This document shows positions 1 through 8,859 of a stretch of 64,000 nt of DNA, in pieces. The position numbers and the translations under genes are program-made. Below the pieces are notes generated by a model. It had not been told where the DNA came from. It saw only the letters and a list, made by a program, of their open reading frames with translations, and made no database searches. Each line of letters begins with the position of its first letter. The stretch's first letter is position 1. Location of the stretch: the NCBI RefSeq assembly GCF_026625785.1, contig NZ_CP113063.1:2976001-3040000 (forward strand), written 5' to 3'. The DNA comes from Gordonia sp. SL306 (GTDB taxonomy: Bacteria > Actinomycetota > Actinomycetes > Mycobacteriales > Mycobacteriaceae).

Positions 1-515
1 TGTCCGACGGCTGGGCACACATCCGCGAAACCGGTTGGCAAGCACCGGAGTATTGGCAGTTCAGCGACGGCGAGTGGACCACGTTCACACTGTCCGGCCG
101 TCGTCGTCTGGCGCTCGACGAGCCGGTCGTACACGTCTCGTTCTACGAGGCCGACGCCTACGCCCGATGGGCGGGCGCCCGTCTGCCGACCGAATTCGAG
201 TGGGAGGCAGCTGCGGCCACCGCGGGGGAGGCGCGCGGGCAACTGCTCGATCCGGCGCGATGTCATCCGGGCCGGGCCGGGACCTCGATGGTCGGTGACG
301 TCTGGGAATGGACCGCCAGCGCCTACCTGCCGTATCCGGGCTTCGTCCCGGCCAACGGCGCGGTCGGCGAGTACAACGGAAAGTTCATGTGCGATCAGCA
401 TGTCCTGCGTGGCGCGAGCGCGGTGACGCCGCCGGGCCACGAGCGGGTGACCTACCGGAACTTCTTTCCGGCCCATGCCCGGTGGGCGTTCTCCGGCCTG
501 CGGCTGGCCCGATGA
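1..515 (+). CDS. egtB: Ergothioneine synthase EgtB, C-terminal part (cut by window start)
   Basis: The window opens inside this gene, read from base 3; about 170 residues up to the TGA at 513-515 are visible. The visible part is the C-terminal formylglycine-generating-enzyme (FGE-sulfatase) fold, with the family motifs ARLPTEFEWEAA and GDVWEWTASAY and the C-terminal LRGAS...YRNFFPAHARWAFSGLRLAR pattern. EgtB is the non-haem iron sulfoxide synthase that joins hercynine to gamma-glutamylcysteine (or a related thiol) in ergothioneine synthesis. Its N-terminal DinB-like iron-binding half lies outside the window. The stop codon overlaps the egtD start (ATGA), so the two are translationally coupled. 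FGE-fold proteins are diverse, but the adjacent egtD makes EgtB the clear choice. Confidence 0.93.
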   Translation, partial: SDGWAHIRETGWQAPEYWQFSDGEWTTFTLSGRRRLALDEPVVHVSFYEADAYARWAGARLPTEFEWEAAAATAGEARGQLLDPARCHPGRAGTSMVGDVWEWTASAYLPYPGFVPANGAVGEYNGKFMCDQHVLRGASAVTPPGHERVTYRNFFPAHARWAFSGLRLAR

Positions 516-1468
516 CCGTCAGCATCGACGACGCACTTGCCGTCGACGCCGTGGCAGGCCTGTGGGCCGATCCGCCGACCCTCCCGACGAAGTGGCTCTA
601 CGACGAGCGCGGAAGCCTGCTGTTCGACGAGATCACGCGAGTACCCGAGTACTACCCGACCCGTCGGGAGACCGCGATCCTGCGGGCGAGCAGTGCCGAC
701 ATCGCGGCGGTGACGGATGCGGCCATGATGGTCGAGTTCGGCTCCGGCACCTCGACCAAGACCCGACTGCTGTTGCGCGCCTTCGCCGAGCGGGCCGCCT
801 CCGCAGGACGGTCGTTCACGTACGTGCCGCTCGACGTCAGCACCGAGATCCTCGAGTCGTCGTCGGCGGAACTGGCTCTCGACTATCCGGACATCGGCGT
901 CGAACCCATGGTCGCCGATTTCACGAGTCCGGACCTCACGCTGCCGGCCGCCGCCGGACCGCGAATCGCCGTATTCCTCGGCGGAACCATCGGCAACTTC
1001 GACGTACCCGAGCGCGCGGCATTCCTCCGCACACTCGCGGATGCGTTGGCGCCCGGTGACTACTTCCTACTCGGGGCGGATCTCATCAAGGACACCGGCC
1101 GACTCGTCGCGGCGTATAACGACAAGGCCGGGGTGACCGCAGATTTCAATCGCAACATGATCGAGGTGCTGCGTACCGGACTCGACGCGCAGGGGCTCTA
1201 CGTCGACGACTTCGATCACATCGCGCGATGGAATCCCGCCCGCCACCGGATCGAGATGTGGCTTCGGGCGCGCCGCAACATCGATGTGTATTTCGCTGCG
1301 CTGGACCGACGGTGGCGGTTGCCGCGGAGTGCCGAGGTCCTGACCGAGATCAGCACGAAGTTCGACCCGGCCGATCTCGCCGACGAACTCGCGGGCGCGG
1401 GCCTCGACGTGGTGAAGACGTGGACCGACGACGCGGGAGACTTCCTGGTGACGCTCAGCCGTCGGTGA
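512..1468 (+). CDS. egtD: L-histidine N-alpha-methyltransferase EgtD
   Basis: A 318-residue protein, the usual EgtD length. It transfers three methyl groups from S-adenosylmethionine to the alpha-amino group of histidine, giving hercynine, the first step of ergothioneine synthesis. Family features visible are the N-terminal KWLYDERGSLLFDEIT and PEYYPTRRE stretch, the SAM-binding loop MVEFGSGTSTKTRLLL near residue 75, and FLGGTIGNF near residue 160. The ATG at 512 overlaps the egtB stop in an ATGA. A longer in-frame reading from 308 exists but runs inside egtB and is rejected. In mycobacteria egtC, the glutamine amidohydrolase, sits between egtB and egtD; here the two are fused by overlap. No egtE follows. 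Confidence 0.95.
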   Translation: MTVSIDDALAVDAVAGLWADPPTLPTKWLYDERGSLLFDEITRVPEYYPTRRETAILRASSADIAAVTDAAMMVEFGSGTSTKTRLLLRAFAERAASAGRSFTYVPLDVSTEILESSSAELALDYPDIGVEPMVADFTSPDLTLPAAAGPRIAVFLGGTIGNFDVPERAAFLRTLADALAPGDYFLLGADLIKDTGRLVAAYNDKAGVTADFNRNMIEVLRTGLDAQGLYVDDFDHIARWNPARHRIEMWLRARRNIDVYFAALDRRWRLPRSAEVLTEISTKFDPADLADELAGAGLDVVKTWTDDAGDFLVTLSRR

Positions 1469-1629
1469 GGTCGCCGGGCGGTGCGTCGCTGCGCCGTCGG
1501 CGCCCGCAAGTCCCGACTCGGGGTGAGCGAATCCTCGTCAAGCCGTGCCCCTGAGTACGGGCTGTGAGAAGCTTTTGGCGGGCCGGCGATCCCCGTCGGG
1601 CCGACATTGACATGCAAGGAGCATTTCCC

Positions 1630-2010
1630 ATGTGGGACTCGTTCTGGGACTTCATCTGGTACACGATCGTCATTTTCGCGTTCGTGGCCTACCTGATGGT
1701 CCTCTGGTTCATCATCACCGACCTGTTCCGCGACAAGAAGGCGTCCGGCTGGCTGAAAGCCGTGTGGGTGGTCTTCCTGATCATCCTTCCGTACATCACC
1801 GCGATCGTGTATCTGCTCGTGAAGGGCCGCGGCATGTCGGAGCGGCAGGCCGAGGCGGCCCAGCAGGCCAAGCAGGCCACCGACAGTTACATCCAGTCGG
1901 TCGCCGGCAAGAGCCCGGCCGAGCACATCGCCGATGCCAAGGGACTGCTGGACGCCGGGACCATCACGCAGGAGGAGTTCGACGCCCTGAAGGCCAAGGC
2001 GCTCTCCTGA
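1630..2010 (+). CDS. Small two-span membrane protein with PLDc_N and SHOCT domains
   Basis: A 126-residue protein. Two hydrophobic segments, about residues 5-30 (WDFIWYTIVIFAFVAYLMVL) and 43-65 (WVVFLIILPYITAIVYLLV), form a PLDc_N-type hairpin. A charged Gln/Ala-rich linker leads to a C-terminal SHOCT motif (about 95-126), recognisable by its AKGLLDAGTITQEEFDALKAK core. The start at 1630 is preferred over in-frame starts at 1564 and 1612 because AAGGAG lies eight bases upstream (1616-1621). Such proteins are common in actinobacteria; no enzymatic function is established and none is proposed. It is monocistronic and ends toward the convergent HAD gene, with a 21-bp repeat array between them. 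Confidence 0.85.
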   Translation: MWDSFWDFIWYTIVIFAFVAYLMVLWFIITDLFRDKKASGWLKAVWVVFLIILPYITAIVYLLVKGRGMSERQAEAAQQAKQATDSYIQSVAGKSPAEHIADAKGLLDAGTITQEEFDALKAKALS

Positions 2011-2051
2011 TCTAGGGACAGCCCGATCTAGGGACGGGTTCCTCGAGTTCG

Positions 2052-2158
2052 CGCCGAGAGAACCCTGTTTCTCGTCGACAGCACCCGCTCCTCTCCGGAG
2101 TCGGGTGCTGTCGGCGTATTCGGGGTTGCTGTCGGCGTATATCGGGTCGCGGTCAGCT
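2052..2158. repeat. 21-bp-period dyad array, short form
   Basis: Two left-arm copies of CGCCGACAGCAAC-like sequence start at 2052 and 2073, 21 bp apart. Two right-arm copies in the opposite orientation (G-G/T-TGCTGTCGGCG) start at 2104 and 2125, also 21 bp apart. A degenerate third right copy at 2146 overlaps the stop codon of the HAD gene. The inner arms form a perfect 11-bp stem, GACAGCACCCG at 2077-2087 against 2102-2112. The array fills a convergent junction, so transcripts from either side would read into the dyad. A separate short direct repeat, GATCTAGGGAC, lies just upstream. Function is inferred only: a bidirectional terminator or protein-binding site. Confidence 0.75.
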
Positions 2159-2935
2159 GCGGAACGGATCCTGGGTGTGGCCGACCAGATCGGCCACCGA
2201 GCCGATCACCTCGGTCGGGCGGTAGGGGTACAGCTCCACCGACGCAGGCGTGGAGATGCCGGACAGCACCAGCAGCGTCTGGAGACCGGCTTCCATCCCG
2301 GCGATGACGTCGGTGTCCATCCGGTCGCCGATCATCAACGTGTGCTCGGAATGAGCGCCCATCTGCCGCAGCGCCGACCGCATCATCAGCGGATTGGGTT
2401 TGCCGACGTAGTAGGGGTCGCGTCCGGTGGCCCGGCTGATCAGGGCGGCAACCGCGCCGGTCGCCGGCAGCGACCCGCTGGTGGACGGACCGGTCGCATC
2501 CGGGTTGGTCGCGATGAACCGCGCGCCTCGCTCGACGAGCCGGATCGCGGTCGTGATGGCCTCGAACGAATAGGTCCGCGTCTCGCCGAGGACCACATAG
2601 TCGGGGTCCGAATCGGTGATCACGTAGCCGATCTCGTGCAGCGCGGTGGTGAGGCCGGACTCGCCGACGACGTAGGCCGATCCGCCCGGGCGCTGCGAAT
2701 CGAGGAATCGCGCGGTGGCCAGCGCCGACGTCCAGATGGCCGATTCCGGGATGTCGAGACCGATGCGGAGCAGGCGGGCCCGCAGATCCCGTGGCGTGCG
2801 GATGGAGTTGTTGGTGAGCACGGTGAATGGTGTGCCGTTGGAGGTCAGTTCGGCGAGAAATGCGTCGGCACCGGGGATCAGGTGCTCCTCGCTGGTGAGC
2901 ACGCCGTCCATGTCCATGAGGTAGTTCCAGGCCAT
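2153..2935 (-). CDS. HAD-superfamily IIA phosphatase (NagD-like)
   Basis: A 260-residue protein with the HAD motifs in order: motif I MDMDGVL near residue 8 (nucleophile Asp and acid Asp), motif II TVLTNNSI near 40, GKPNP near 178 with the catalytic Lys, and IGDRMDTDVIAG near 203 carrying the Mg-binding Asp pair. The C2-type cap between motifs II and III marks subfamily IIA (NagD, phosphoglycolate or nitrophenyl phosphatases). Length is normal. It hydrolyses a small phosphorylated metabolite in the cytoplasm; the substrate cannot be read from the sequence. It is divergent from the opp operon and convergent with the SHOCT gene. Confidence 0.88.
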   Translation of the reverse strand: MAWNYLMDMDGVLTSEEHLIPGADAFLAELTSNGTPFTVLTNNSIRTPRDLRARLLRIGLDIPESAIWTSALATARFLDSQRPGGSAYVVGESGLTTALHEIGYVITDSDPDYVVLGETRTYSFEAITTAIRLVERGARFIATNPDATGPSTSGSLPATGAVAALISRATGRDPYYVGKPNPLMMRSALRQMGAHSEHTLMIGDRMDTDVIAGMEAGLQTLLVLSGISTPASVELYPYRPTEVIGSVADLVGHTQDPFRS

Positions 2936-3062
2936 GGCCCGATTATGGTCGCGCTGAACACCGCGCCGCGCGGAACCCGGCGAATCGGCCGTCGCGCTGA
3001 CACAATGGGTCGACTGCGGCCGGTTCAGCCCCGGCCGGGACAGCCCGAGTCAGAGGTCGTAG

Positions 3063-4046
3063 GTGATCGGATATCTGTGCAAGCGCATCGCCGCCTGGGC
3101 GGTCCTTGTCTTCGTGGCGACCAACCTCACGTTCTTCCTGGCGACCTGGTTTCTCGATCCTCGGTCGAACTATGCCGAACGCAAACCTCCACTGCCTCCC
3201 GAGGTCGTCGACAACACGCTGACGAGTTACAACCTCAACGACAAGACGCCCGTGCTCGAGCGATGGTGGACCTGGCTGACCGACATCCTGCTGCACTGGG
3301 ACTGGGGTTCGACGCCGGTGGGCACCAGCGTCAACGCGCAGGTGGGTTTCCGGATCTGGTCGTCGGTGCAGCTGCTCGCCGCGGCCACCGTGCTGGCGAC
3401 GCTGCTGGGCATCGCGCTCGGCGTCTACACGGCCCTGCGCCACTACCGATTGGCCGACCGCGCTTGGCAACTGGTCTCGATCGTGATGATCAACATCCCC
3501 GTCGCGGTGGCCGGCCTTGCGGTGGTGCTCCTCGGCATCGCGGTCAATCAGCGGGTGGGGCACACGGTGGTGTACGTGGCAGGGTCGTCGAGCATCGACG
3601 TGCACGGATTCTTCCCGGTGCTCGCCGATCGGCTCAAACACCTGATCCTGCCGACGATCACACTGGTCGCCGTGCAATATGCGGGACTGCATCTCATGCA
3701 GCGCTCGCTGTTGCTCGACACGATCGATGCAGACTATGTCCGAACCGCCCGCGCCAAGGGGCTGACTCGCGGGGTCGCGGTGCGACGACATGCGTTGCGT
3801 ACCGCGATCATCCCGGTGGCCGTCGGAGTGGCCTTCGCGATCCCGGCGGTCTTCACCGGCGCCGTCATCACCGAGACGATCTTCGGGTGGGAGGGGATGG
3901 GCCGATACTTCGTCACGTCCATCAACACCAACGACGTATACGGGGCAGTGGCCGTGGCCGCCTTCGGCGCCCTGGCCACCGCCGTCGGCGCGATCCTCGC
4001 CGATCTGGCGGTGGTCTACCTCGATCCACGAGTGCGGGTGACCTGA
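3063..4046 (+). CDS. oppB: Peptide ABC importer permease, OppB/DppB type
   Basis: A 327-residue inner-membrane permease with six predicted hydrophobic spans. The EAA coupling loop is visible as DYVRTARAKGLTRGVAVRRHALRT split around residues 220-245, followed by AIPAVFTGAVITETIFGWEGMG, both typical of the OppB branch. A long periplasmic segment (about 35-90) follows the first span. The GTG start at 3063 has AGAGG six bases upstream. It heads a four-gene operon with single-base gaps or stop-start overlaps (oppB-oppC-oppD-oppA), the order of M. tuberculosis Rv1283c-Rv1280c. It probably pairs with OppC to import oligopeptides; the exact ligand is unknown. Confidence 0.9.
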   Translation: MIGYLCKRIAAWAVLVFVATNLTFFLATWFLDPRSNYAERKPPLPPEVVDNTLTSYNLNDKTPVLERWWTWLTDILLHWDWGSTPVGTSVNAQVGFRIWSSVQLLAAATVLATLLGIALGVYTALRHYRLADRAWQLVSIVMINIPVAVAGLAVVLLGIAVNQRVGHTVVYVAGSSSIDVHGFFPVLADRLKHLILPTITLVAVQYAGLHLMQRSLLLDTIDADYVRTARAKGLTRGVAVRRHALRTAIIPVAVGVAFAIPAVFTGAVITETIFGWEGMGRYFVTSINTNDVYGAVAVAAFGALATAVGAILADLAVVYLDPRVRVT

Positions 4047-4047
4047 C

Positions 4048-5088
4048 ATGGTGATGATGCCTCCGGAACCGTCACGCAACGACCGGTCCCGTGACCCAGA
4101 TTCGAAGCGCTTCCGCGGCAGGGGTGCCCATGACCCGACGGCCACCGCGCCCATCATGGGTGAGACAGGTGGGCTGCTCGCCGACGGTGTCGGTCCGGTC
4201 GAGGACAGCATGCAGACGCCGATCGCCCGGCGGCGCCTGGGGCGCGCCGGACTCATCGCGCGACGGTTCGCGCGTCATCGTTCGGCGCTGGTCGGCCTGG
4301 TGATCTTCGCGATCCTGGTCTGCTTCGCGCTCTTCGGCGGACTGTTCAGCGCGTACTCCTACACCGACACCGATTTCCTGGCGATCGGGTTCCCGCCGTC
4401 GTCCGGGCATTGGTTCGGCACCAACGACGCGGGCAACGACCTGTACGCGCAGGTCGTGCACGGCCTGCAACGGTCACTCATCATCGCGCTGTCGGTCTCG
4501 TTGGGCACCACGGTGATCGCCGCGTTCGTCGGTGCCCTCGCCGCGTATTTCGGTGGTTGGGTGCAGCGGGTCATCCTCGGTGTCATCTACCTGCTTCTCG
4601 TGGTGCCGACCTTCCTGATCCTCGCACTGATCTCCAACAAGACCGGCGGTGACTGGCGCTGGCTCATCGTGGTCCTCACCCTGACCGGCTGGATGATGCT
4701 GGCGCGCATTATCCATTCCATGGCGCAGTCGATCCGGGAGCGTGATTACGTGTCGGCCGCACGGTATCTGGGGGAGCCGCCCCTCACGATCGTCGCCCGT
4801 CACATTCTGCCCAACCTCGCCTCGTTGCTGGTGATCAACTTCGCGCTCGGCGTGGTGGCGACGGTCCTCGCCGAGACCGGTCTGTCGTTCCTCGGCCTCG
4901 GCGTGAAGATCCCCGACGTCACCCTCGGCGCCCTGCTCCAGTCCGGCACCGGAGCGCTGTTCGCATCGCCCTGGCTGTTCTATTTCCCCGCCGCGGTGCT
5001 GACCTTGCTGACCGTCTCGCTGGCGCTGATCGCCGACGGACTGCGCGACGCCTTGGATCCGACGTCCGGATCGGGGGCCCGCGCATGA
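4048..5088 (+). CDS. oppC: Peptide ABC importer permease, OppC/DppC type
   Basis: A 346-residue permease. About 65 polar N-terminal residues precede the first membrane span (VGLVIFAILVCFALFGG). A periplasmic loop with HWFGTNDAGNDLYAQVVHG is the hallmark of OppC/DppC proteins. The EAA loop reads RERDYVSAARYLGEPPL...HILPN near 235-262, and ETGLSFLGLG follows. The ATG at 4048 comes one base after the oppB stop. A second in-frame ATG at 4210 would remove the unusually long polar leader and has a weak AGG upstream, so the true start is uncertain. The 3' end overlaps oppD. Confidence 0.88.
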   Translation: MVMMPPEPSRNDRSRDPDSKRFRGRGAHDPTATAPIMGETGGLLADGVGPVEDSMQTPIARRRLGRAGLIARRFARHRSALVGLVIFAILVCFALFGGLFSAYSYTDTDFLAIGFPPSSGHWFGTNDAGNDLYAQVVHGLQRSLIIALSVSLGTTVIAAFVGALAAYFGGWVQRVILGVIYLLLVVPTFLILALISNKTGGDWRWLIVVLTLTGWMMLARIIHSMAQSIRERDYVSAARYLGEPPLTIVARHILPNLASLLVINFALGVVATVLAETGLSFLGLGVKIPDVTLGALLQSGTGALFASPWLFYFPAAVLTLLTVSLALIADGLRDALDPTSGSGARA

Positions 5089-7193
5089 GCACCTCGACCG
5101 ACCCGGCATCCGCACCGGTGCTGTCCGTGCGGGATCTGCGGGTGTCCTTCGGCTCCGAGGCGGGTCGGGTCGATGCGGTCCGCGGCCTCTCGTTCGATGT
5201 GTCCGCGTCGTCCACGCTCGCGGTGGTCGGCGAGTCGGGCTCCGGGAAGTCGGTGTCCGCGTTGGCGATCCTGGGGCTTCTCCCGGATTCCGCGGTGGTG
5301 AGTGGATCGGTCACCCTGGGCGGACGTGAACTGCTCGGGCTGGGCGACAAGGAGATGTCGACGGTCCGGGGGCGGGAGATCTCGATGATCTTCCAGGATC
5401 CGCTCTCGTCGTTGACGCCCGTCTTCACTGTCGGTGCCCAGATCGTCGAGGCCCTCAAGGCGCATCGGGACATCGGTAGCAAGGCGGCGATGGCACGGGC
5501 CGTCGAACTGCTCGATCTCGTCGGTATCCCGGACCCCGCTCGACGGGTCAAGGCGTTCCCGCACGAGCTGTCCGGTGGTATGCGCCAGCGCGTGATGATC
5601 GCGATGGCCATCGCGAACGACCCCGCGGTGATCGTCGCCGACGAACCGACCACCGCCCTCGATGTCACCATCCAGGCACAGATCATGTCGTTGCTGCGGA
5701 CCGCGCAGGCCGAGACCGGTGCGGCCATCGTGCTCATCACCCACGATCTCGGGGTGGTGGCAGGCGCCGCCGACGACGTGGTGGTGATGTACGGCGGCCG
5801 GGCCGTCGAACGCGCCGCCGCGGAACCGCTGTTCGACGCTCCACGGATGCCGTACACCATCGGGTTGCTCGGTGCGGTGCCGCGAGTGGACCGGATCGCC
5901 CAATCGCTCACGCCGATCCCGGGCACCCCGCCGGTGCTCATCGAGCCGCCGTCGGCCTGCCAGTTCGCCCCGCGCTGTCCGATCGCGATCGACGAATGTC
6001 TTCGGCACGAACCGGAATTGACACCCGTCGGCGGTGACGACGTGGCCGGGGCGAGTGCACATGCGGCGGCGTGTATCCGGGCAACGGAGATCGGCGATGA
6101 CGCCACCATCGACGGACATCCCGTCTATGGCGAACCCGTCGTCGGGACCCGCGGGGCGCCCGTGCCGGGCAGCGAGGACCGGCCGGTGATTCTCGAAGTC
6201 GCCGGCCTGCGTAAGGAGTTCCCGCTCACCAGCGGGCTCATGAAGCGCCGGGTCGGGACCGTACGGGCCGTGGACGGGGTCTCCTTCGACATCCGCCGCG
6301 GCGAGACCATGGCGATCGTCGGCGAGTCGGGTAGCGGGAAATCCACCACACTGCTCGAGGTGATGGATTTCGGGCAGCCGGCGGGCGTCGTCCGACTGTC
6401 CGGGACCGACCCGGCCGAACTGTCCCGACGACGCGCCCGGGTTCTGCGTCGCGAGATGGCGATCGTCTTCCAGGACCCGTCGGAAGCACTCGACCCACGC
6501 TTCACCGCCTTCGACGTCGTCGGAGAACCATTGCGCGCGTTGGGACTGTCCAAGCCGGACACCGAGGACCGAGTCGGCGGACTGCTGCGACGGGTCGGAC
6601 TCGATCCGGCGCACGCGGACCGATATCCGTCGGCCTTTTCGGGTGGACAGCGTCAGCGCCTCGCCATCGCGCGGGCACTGGCGACCGATCCCAAACTGAT
6701 CATCCTCGACGAGCCGCTCTCGGCGCTCGACGTCTCGGTGCAGGCCGACGTCGTCAATCTCATCCGTCGACTGCAGGCCGACGGCGACGTCGCGTATCTC
6801 GTGGTGGCACACGATCTCTCGGTGGTCCGGCACATGGCCGACCGCGTCGCGGTGATGTACCTCGGCCGGTTCGTCGAGGTGGGTCCGACCGTCGCGGTGT
6901 TCGACGAACCGAGACACCCGTACACGCAGGCGCTGTTGTCGGCCGTCCCGATTCCGGACCCACGTGCCGAGCGGGCCCGCACCCCGATCGTGCTGCACGG
7001 CGAGCAGCCGAGCCCCACCGACGAGATCGTCGGCTGTGCGTTCGCGGGCCGGTGCCCGCTGTATCTCACCCTCGGTGAGTCCGAGCAGTCCCGGTGCCGG
7101 GAGCAGGAGCCCGCCCTCACCGGCCCCGGCACCGACCACCGTGCGGCCTGCCATTTCACCGACCGGATGCCGATGTCACAGGAGGCGTCGTGA
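5085..7193 (+). CDS. oppD: Peptide ABC importer ATPase, two fused nucleotide-binding domains
   Basis: A 702-residue protein with two complete ABC ATPase halves. Half 1 has Walker A GESGSGKS (about 45-52), signature LSGGMRQR and Walker B VIVADEPTTALD. Half 2 has GESGSGKST (about 412), signature FSGGQRQR and LIILDEPLSALD. Each half ends in the OppD/F C-terminal zone with a Cys-rich peptide-transporter tail (CQFAPRCPIA and GCAFAGRCPLY). It is therefore a natural OppD-OppF fusion, as in mycobacteria. It powers import through OppB/OppC from the cytoplasmic face. The ATG overlaps the oppC stop (ATGA), and its own stop overlaps the oppA GTG. Confidence 0.93.
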   Translation: MSTSTDPASAPVLSVRDLRVSFGSEAGRVDAVRGLSFDVSASSTLAVVGESGSGKSVSALAILGLLPDSAVVSGSVTLGGRELLGLGDKEMSTVRGREISMIFQDPLSSLTPVFTVGAQIVEALKAHRDIGSKAAMARAVELLDLVGIPDPARRVKAFPHELSGGMRQRVMIAMAIANDPAVIVADEPTTALDVTIQAQIMSLLRTAQAETGAAIVLITHDLGVVAGAADDVVVMYGGRAVERAAAEPLFDAPRMPYTIGLLGAVPRVDRIAQSLTPIPGTPPVLIEPPSACQFAPRCPIAIDECLRHEPELTPVGGDDVAGASAHAAACIRATEIGDDATIDGHPVYGEPVVGTRGAPVPGSEDRPVILEVAGLRKEFPLTSGLMKRRVGTVRAVDGVSFDIRRGETMAIVGESGSGKSTTLLEVMDFGQPAGVVRLSGTDPAELSRRRARVLRREMAIVFQDPSEALDPRFTAFDVVGEPLRALGLSKPDTEDRVGGLLRRVGLDPAHADRYPSAFSGGQRQRLAIARALATDPKLIILDEPLSALDVSVQADVVNLIRRLQADGDVAYLVVAHDLSVVRHMADRVAVMYLGRFVEVGPTVAVFDEPRHPYTQALLSAVPIPDPRAERARTPIVLHGEQPSPTDEIVGCAFAGRCPLYLTLGESEQSRCREQEPALTGPGTDHRAACHFTDRMPMSQEAS

Positions 7194-8848
7194 AGCGGAT
7201 CGTCGTTTCGATTCTCGTGATCTCCCTGGCGATCATGGGGCTCGCCGGTTGTGGCGTGCGACTGGACGACTCGGCGATCTCGACGACCGGTGCCGACCTC
7301 AATCCGCAACCGCGGGAGAATGTCCGGGACGGCGGGAGCCTGACCACCGCGATCACGGAGGTGAGCCCGCAATGGAACACCTTCCAGGCCGACGGCTCCG
7401 CGTACACCCTGCTGCTCTGGCGGTGGTACAACCCGACCTTGGCCTACTTCGCACCCGACGGCACCTACTCGTTCAACCGCGATTACCTCACCGACGTCCG
7501 CAAAGAACTGGTGGATGGCAAGACCGTGGTCACCTACACCATCAACCCGAAGGCCCACTACAACGACGGCGCCCCGATCGACTATCGCTCCTTCGTGAAC
7601 ACCTGGCGCTCGAGCAGTGGTGCCGATCCGAATTACATCGTGAGCTCCACCGACGGTTATGACCAGATCGATTCGGTCACCAGGGGAGTCGACGACCGGC
7701 AGGCGGTGGTCCGGTTCAAGGGCGTCTGGGCGTGGCCGGACGGGCTCTTCAACTACCTGCTGAACCCGAAGGTGAGCACCGCGGATCTGTACAACCGCGC
7801 ATACCTGCAGAATCCGCACCCGGAATGGGGTGCCGGGCCGTACACCATCGATTCCTACGATCAGAACACCGGCGTCGTGGTCTTCAAGCGCAACCCGCGG
7901 TGGTGGGGCAAGCCCGGCAAACTGGATCGTCGCGTGTTCCGCCAGCTCGAAGACCAGGCCGCCATCAACGCTTTTCGCAACGGGGAGCTCGATGCGATCG
8001 GGGTCGGCAGCAAGGACTCCCGCGCCCAGGTGATCACGATGGGTGGCGTGACGATCCGGACGGCGGCCTCGCCGCAGCAGTCACTGCTGGTGGTGAACCT
8101 GGACACGCCGATCCTGGCAGACCGGCGGGTGCGCGAGGCGGTGCTTCGCGGTGTCGATCGGAACACGTTGGCACGCATCCGATTCACCGGGCTCAACTAC
8201 ACCGAGCCGCTGCCCGGGTCCTTACAGATGTACTCGTTCCAGCCAGGCTACGAGGACAACGTCAAGGGCGTCGTCGACTACGACCCCGACCGCGCGCGAC
8301 GGCTCCTCGACGATGCAGGCTGGCGCGTTGGGGATGACGACGACGGCATCAGGACGAAAGACGGTCGGCGACTGTCGTTGACACTGCCGATCCTCTCCGA
8401 TTCGCCTGCCATCCAGAATCTGGGCCGTGCATTTCAGGCCATCCTCAAGCAGATCGGGGTGGATGTGGTGATCTCCCAGCGACCGTCGTCGGACTTCTCG
8501 AAGGTCGTCGTCAACAAGGAGTTCGATCTGTTCCTGATGGGTTTCTCGTCCAGTGACCCGTTCGGGATGGCCTACCTCTGCCAGACCTGGTGCGAGGGAT
8601 CGCAGCTGAACAAGGCCGGTGCCGGCTCTCCGGAACTCGATGCCGAGATCGCCCGGGTGGCACAGATCCCGGAGCCGATGGCACAGATCTCCGCAGGCAA
8701 CAAGGTGGAACGGCAGGCGTTCGGCCAGTACTCCGATCTACCGCTGTTCAACGGCCCGGCGATGATCGCGGTCAAGGAGAAGCTCGCCAATTACGGCGCC
8801 GGACAGTTCTACATCGGTCCGGTGGAGGACGTGGGCTGGCAGAAGTAG
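7190..8848 (+). CDS. oppA: Peptide-binding lipoprotein, family 5 (OppA-like)
   Basis: A 552-residue substrate-binding protein of the SBP_bac_5 family. It begins with a lipoprotein signal peptide ending in the lipobox LAGC (about residue 20), so it should be anchored outside the membrane. Family signatures include YTINPKAHYNDGAPIDYRSF and the VREAVLRGVDR and ARRLLDDAGW segments near the domain hinge. The GTG start at 7190 overlaps the oppD stop and has GGAGG at 7181-7185; upstream in-frame starts lie inside oppD. The gene closes the opp operon, and a 21-bp repeat array follows at the convergent junction with thiD. Ligand class is inferred from family only; haem or non-peptide ligands are possible. 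Confidence 0.9.
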   Translation: MKRIVVSILVISLAIMGLAGCGVRLDDSAISTTGADLNPQPRENVRDGGSLTTAITEVSPQWNTFQADGSAYTLLLWRWYNPTLAYFAPDGTYSFNRDYLTDVRKELVDGKTVVTYTINPKAHYNDGAPIDYRSFVNTWRSSSGADPNYIVSSTDGYDQIDSVTRGVDDRQAVVRFKGVWAWPDGLFNYLLNPKVSTADLYNRAYLQNPHPEWGAGPYTIDSYDQNTGVVVFKRNPRWWGKPGKLDRRVFRQLEDQAAINAFRNGELDAIGVGSKDSRAQVITMGGVTIRTAASPQQSLLVVNLDTPILADRRVREAVLRGVDRNTLARIRFTGLNYTEPLPGSLQMYSFQPGYEDNVKGVVDYDPDRARRLLDDAGWRVGDDDDGIRTKDGRRLSLTLPILSDSPAIQNLGRAFQAILKQIGVDVVISQRPSSDFSKVVVNKEFDLFLMGFSSSDPFGMAYLCQTWCEGSQLNKAGAGSPELDAEIARVAQIPEPMAQISAGNKVERQAFGQYSDLPLFNGPAMIAVKEKLANYGAGQFYIGPVEDVGWQK

Positions 8849-8859
8849 CCCCGCCCCGC

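Noticed and set aside
4980..7154. 724-codon open frame on the minus strand
   Set aside because: Antisense to oppD, whose two NBDs are unmistakable on the plus strand.
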